From contig JAMOSM010000114.1 in NCBI GenBank assembly GCA_027063075.1, forward strand, positions 1 through 8,556: a stretch of 8,556 nt of DNA. The letters run 5' to 3'. Positions 5,795-8,556 of this stretch are shown piece after piece. Source of the DNA: Nautiliaceae bacterium. GTDB taxonomy: Bacteria > Campylobacterota > Campylobacteria > Campylobacterales > Nautiliaceae. Below the pieces are notes generated by a model. It was not told the DNA's origin. It was given only the letters and a program-made list of their open reading frames with translations, and made no database searches. The first letter of the stretch is position 1; each line of letters begins with the position of its first letter. The translations under genes were made by a program, and so were the position numbers.

Positions 5795-6556
5795 TTGAAC
5801 CACTTTTTCATAACACCTATAAACTGTGGAAAAATTTTATATTCAAAAAGTAATGTAGAGACTTTACATAAGTTATATAATAGGGGATTGTTTTCTAAAA
5901 AACTATATAATTATTTTATCTGCACAAAAGGGGTTGGGCTTTTTATAAAAGAAAAAGAAAAAATTAAAGAAATTATCATTTTGTATGACGATAAAGAGTT
6001 TTTAAAAAAACTGCCGAACGAACCGTATGATTTTTATTTAAAAGCACTTGAGAGATTTTTGAAAAAGGCAAAAAAACGTTTAGAAAAGGGAGAGAGTGTT
6101 TTTCTTTATTTTAAAGATTATAAATTTGAAATTTCAAAACACAAATTTTTGGTTTATGAAAAGGACAAATTAATAGTTGAAAATTTTTTATCCGAGGTTA
6201 AGTATAGTAAGCTTAATGAAGTGATATTAAATCCTTTTACTAATAAAAAAATCAAATTTTATGCTCCAAAAATAGTATATGAATTTTTTGGGTTTTATTA
6301 TAAAATTGCTAAATTTAAAAATAATCATAAACATAAAGATGTAAAAATAAAAAACGATTTTTTGTTATTGATTTACGGGTTTTTGTATGTGGGTATTTTT
6401 TTTGTATCAGTTTTTGGGATTATGTTTTTGCTTTGGTATATTGATGTTTTGATATTTAAAGAGTTTGACGCACTAAGAGCCACTGTTGAAGGTATTGTTG
6501 CAATAGCACTTGGCGATTTTATTTCGGATGTTTTTGAATCGAAATTTTATTATTAA
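5795..6556 (+). CDS. membrane protein of an unrecognised family, 253 aa (paralogue of gene at 7385)
   Basis: I choose TTG at 5795 as start because AGAGGA (5783-5788) lies 6 nt before it. An in-frame TTG at 5768 lacks a site. The choice also places FFITP at residues 4-8, matching the paralogue. Residues 1-187 look cytosolic: FFITPINCGKILYSKS (4-19), KGVGLFI (45-51), IKEIIILYDDKEF (57-69), a Lys-rich helix ending in LEKGESV (96-102), and a beta segment KFEISKHKFLVYEKDKL (110-126). A hydrophobic region follows at about 189-222, long enough for one long or two short helices, then a short C-terminal amphipathic stretch (231-247). The block order is shared with the gene starting at 7385. The family is not one I can name. 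The next gene begins 10 bp downstream, so the two are probably cotranscribed. Confidence 0.75.
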   Translation: MNHFFITPINCGKILYSKSNVETLHKLYNRGLFSKKLYNYFICTKGVGLFIKEKEKIKEIIILYDDKEFLKKLPNEPYDFYLKALERFLKKAKKRLEKGESVFLYFKDYKFEISKHKFLVYEKDKLIVENFLSEVKYSKLNEVILNPFTNKKIKFYAPKIVYEFFGFYYKIAKFKNNHKHKDVKIKNDFLLLIYGFLYVGIFFVSVFGIMFLLWYIDVLIFKEFDALRATVEGIVAIALGDFISDVFESKFYY

Positions 6557-6566
6557 AAGAAAAACT

Positions 6567-7337
6567 ATGATTTTAAAAATTACTTCAAAAAACACTAAAA
6601 AGTTTTTATATAATACAGTTTTTTATATTTCATTTGCAATAATACTTTTTTTTATAAGTTGGAGATTAAACAATATTTTTAGTTACTTGTTTTTTATTGT
6701 GGCGGTTTTGCTTTTATTAAGAGGATATTTATATTTTTTTGATGCAAAAGAGTGTAAAGGCGAGGAGTGTGAGTTAAAAATAAAAAATGATGTTTTATAT
6801 ATTGATGATAAAAGTATAAATTTAAAGGGTAAATATCTTTTTTTAAAATCTCAAAAATGTGGTGAATTATTTAAAGTTTTTTTATATGAAGAAAAAGAAA
6901 CAAAAACTACTTTTCTTTTAAAAACTGTTTTGGATGAAAAAGAGTATATAAAACTTCTAAAATTAATAAAACCTTATAAAAAACTTCCCCTTTATTTAGA
7001 AAAAACAGATGGCCTTTTTATTTGTAAAAATGGATTTGCAATTAATGGAAGGGAATTTTTTTATAATGAAATTTCTTCGATTGAGTGGGAGGTTAAAACA
7101 TATAGATGCAGGTTTGGGGTATGTAGTAGATATATTTTGGTTTATATCAGATTAAAAGATGGTAATGTGGTTACAACTGATATTGAAGAGGAAGATTTAA
7201 ATTATGCAAAACTTTTATATATTAAAGCTGTTTTAAACAATGATAAATTAGAAATTTCAGGTAATAAAAATTTTGTTAAAATATTTAATAAATTGATTGA
7301 TAAAATTACAAATGATGAATGTGAAAATTTGATATAA
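6567..7337 (+). CDS. two-helix membrane protein with PH-like cytosolic region, 256 aa
   Basis: I choose ATG at 6567, 10 bp after the preceding stop. The upstream context is only a weak AAAAGA, and an in-frame TTG at 6510 would add 19 residues overlapping the previous gene with no ribosome binding site. Two transmembrane helices (about 14-31 and 38-57) with a short turn between them put both ends in the cytosol. After them come two beta-rich blocks: about 68-137 (ending in a helix DEKEYIKLLKLIKPY) and 145-225 (GLFICKNGFAINGREFFYNEIS..., RYILVYIRLKDGNVV, then helix NYAKLLYIKAVLN). Each ends in a helix, as in bacterial PH-like (bPH) domains, which often follow two helices. C63 and C68 (CKGEEC) and C181/C186 form close Cys pairs of unknown meaning. 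Fold and function are inferred. Confidence 0.76.
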   Translation: MILKITSKNTKKFLYNTVFYISFAIILFFISWRLNNIFSYLFFIVAVLLLLRGYLYFFDAKECKGEECELKIKNDVLYIDDKSINLKGKYLFLKSQKCGELFKVFLYEEKETKTTFLLKTVLDEKEYIKLLKLIKPYKKLPLYLEKTDGLFICKNGFAINGREFFYNEISSIEWEVKTYRCRFGVCSRYILVYIRLKDGNVVTTDIEEEDLNYAKLLYIKAVLNNDKLEISGNKNFVKIFNKLIDKITNDECENLI

Positions 7338-7384
7338 AATAATAATTAATGAGTTTTTAAAAAATCTAAATTTTGGATATTAGG

Positions 7385-8556
7385 ATGAAATATTACAAAC
7401 TGAATTATAAAACTCATACAAAAGATTATGATGAAAATCAGCTTTTTTTTGTTGAGCCTCCAAAAGCGATAGGAGAAGTGATTTCCGCAAAAAGCACTCT
7501 TTATCAAAAGCCCGAAAAAGACAAGGAGTATTACAATACTTTTGTGGGTGATAAAGGCGTTGTGGTTTATGTGTTAAAAAACGGGGAAATAAAAGAAGAA
7601 ATTATTTTTTATGATGAAAAGTTTGAAGAAAATATTGAAAAATATAAGTTTTTAGAAGATTTTTACGCCGCTTCGTATATGGAGTATTTGAGTGAAGTTG
7701 CTATGAAATTTCAAAAAGATTTGCTTGAAGGCAAAAGTGTTGAAATAAACAGCGGTAATTTAAAAATTGTTTTTTCAAAAAACGATTTTAAACTCTTTCA
7801 AAACAACAAACTTGAAATTAACGGACTTTATGGGTTTAAGATTGTTGATTTTGAGGTTGTTTTAACGGATTATGAGTTAAACAGTTTTATACTGCCTCTA
7901 AATTTAAAAACAAAAGCCCTGTTTGAAATATATTCAAGAATATATATCCCAGATAAAGAAAAATTCCAAAAAGCAAAAAACGAATTTACTAAAATCAAAA
8001 ATAGAAAAATTAAAAAAAATCTTATAATTTCGGTAATTGCCGGATTTGTTATTGTGTTCGCTTTGTATATCAAAATTAAATATTCTCACCATTTTGAAAG
8101 GGAATACGACTTTTACAGTTTTTTTAACAACCAACTTTTTGGCGTAAGTATGGTAGGATTTTTTATAAGCGCAGTGCTATGGAAAATAGACTTTTTTAAG
8201 TATCTTGCTATAAGTATGGGTATAGTTTTTTTAGGATTTGTATTAACATATGATAAAGGCGAGCATGATAAAAGAATTTATTTAGAAAATTTTTCAAATA
8301 AGCCTGTAACCGTAACGGTTAACGGAAAGAAATATACGATTGATAAACATTCTTTCGAAATGCTTGATTTTGGAAAGGGTAATGTAAAAGTTAACGGTTA
8401 CGAAATAGATTACAAAGGATGTTATATAATTAATCTAAATTACCCGAAATATTATTACAAATACGGACTTATTCAACACTTTTCTTTGAATGGAATAAGT
8501 TTTAATACTGTTACGATGATTGGGGAAATCGATGATAAAATTTATCAGATAGATAA
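7385..8556 (+). CDS. three-helix membrane protein with PEGA-like C-terminal domain (3' end beyond right edge)
   Basis: Partial gene: 390 codons from ATG at 7385 and the frame is open at the right edge. GGA (7375-7377) is a weak ribosome binding site; an in-frame TTG at 7373 is an alternative start after the TAA at 7367. Residues 1-210 look cytosolic and share the block order of the gene at 5795: FFVEPPKAIGEVISAKS (21-37), KGVVVYV (57-63), IKEEIIFYDEKF (69-80), LLEGKSV (113-119) and LKIVFSKNDFKLFQNNKL (126-143). A basic stretch (KNRKIKKN) precedes helices at about 212-229, 251-266 and 273-288, giving N-in/C-out. The C-terminal part (about 297-390) begins with NKPVTVTVNGKKYTIDKHSF and VKVNGYEID, a PEGA-like beta pattern, then goes on with Tyr-rich strands. 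Function unknown. The 47-bp gap upstream leaves room for its own promoter. Confidence 0.78.
   Translation, partial: MKYYKLNYKTHTKDYDENQLFFVEPPKAIGEVISAKSTLYQKPEKDKEYYNTFVGDKGVVVYVLKNGEIKEEIIFYDEKFEENIEKYKFLEDFYAASYMEYLSEVAMKFQKDLLEGKSVEINSGNLKIVFSKNDFKLFQNNKLEINGLYGFKIVDFEVVLTDYELNSFILPLNLKTKALFEIYSRIYIPDKEKFQKAKNEFTKIKNRKIKKNLIISVIAGFVIVFALYIKIKYSHHFEREYDFYSFFNNQLFGVSMVGFFISAVLWKIDFFKYLAISMGIVFLGFVLTYDKGEHDKRIYLENFSNKPVTVTVNGKKYTIDKHSFEMLDFGKGNVKVNGYEIDYKGCYIINLNYPKYYYKYGLIQHFSLNGISFNTVTMIGEIDDKIYQID

Noticed and set aside
7333..7384. Terminator or promoter in the 47-bp gap before 7385
   Set aside because: The TTTTTAAAAA palindrome and TATAAA-like string are expected in such AT-rich sequence; no GC stem and no clear box spacing.
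7870..8134. Two minus-strand open frames of about 66 codons
   Set aside because: They overlap each other and lie antisense to the long plus-strand gene starting at 7385, which has continuous coding sequence, helices and homology to the 5795 product.
8307..8321. 15-bp inverted repeat TAACCGT-A-ACGGTTA
   Set aside because: It sits inside the coding sequence for the VTVTVN strand of the PEGA-like domain and is explained by alternating Val/Thr codons; one copy, no promoter nearby.

Overview
The window is a very AT-rich bacterial segment with tightly packed, often overlapping genes, frequent TTG/GTG starts, strong AAGGAG-type ribosome binding sites and many Lys/Ile/Phe/Tyr/Asn-rich proteins. This look fits a low-GC Campylobacterota genome (Nautiliales-like or a relative). 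That assignment is an inference from style and gene content. No rRNA, tRNA, IS element or CRISPR array is visible.

Region 1 (1-2238, minus strand) is a Bat-type (Bacteroides aerotolerance-like) von Willebrand factor A operon, read right to left. It holds a 35-aa single-helix protein (2131-2238), a BatA-like VWA protein with an intact MIDAS (1280-2134), a secreted/membrane-anchored 231-aa protein in the BatD-like position (610-1305) and a second, BatB-like VWA protein cut by the left edge (1-613). Every junction overlaps (4, 26 and 4 nt), so translation is probably coupled throughout.

Region 2 (2239-4721) starts at a 37-bp divergent intergenic spacer containing the perfect palindrome TATAATTATA, which offers a -10 box to both strands. 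On the plus strand lie a DUF58 protein (2276-3004), the usual partner of MoxR/VWA systems, and, overlapping it by 8 nt, an exported 574-aa beta-propeller-like protein (2997-4721). No MoxR ATPase gene lies in the window.

Region 3 (4722-5753) has two separately promoted genes for small exported cysteine-containing proteins of unknown function (4840-5238 and 5424-5753).

Region 4 (5754-8556) is a set of three unfamiliar membrane-protein genes on the plus strand (5795-6556, 6567-7337 and 7385 to beyond the right edge). The first and third are divergent paralogues: they share an N-terminal FF-x-x-P...KS motif, a KGV strand, an IKE-x-II-x-YD block, a LL-x-GKSV-type segment and then membrane helices. 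The middle protein has two helices followed by beta-rich cytosolic segments that recall bacterial PH-like domains. The third adds a PEGA-like beta domain predicted outside the membrane. This set, and the composition of the Bat-like locus, are the most likely places for undescribed biology.
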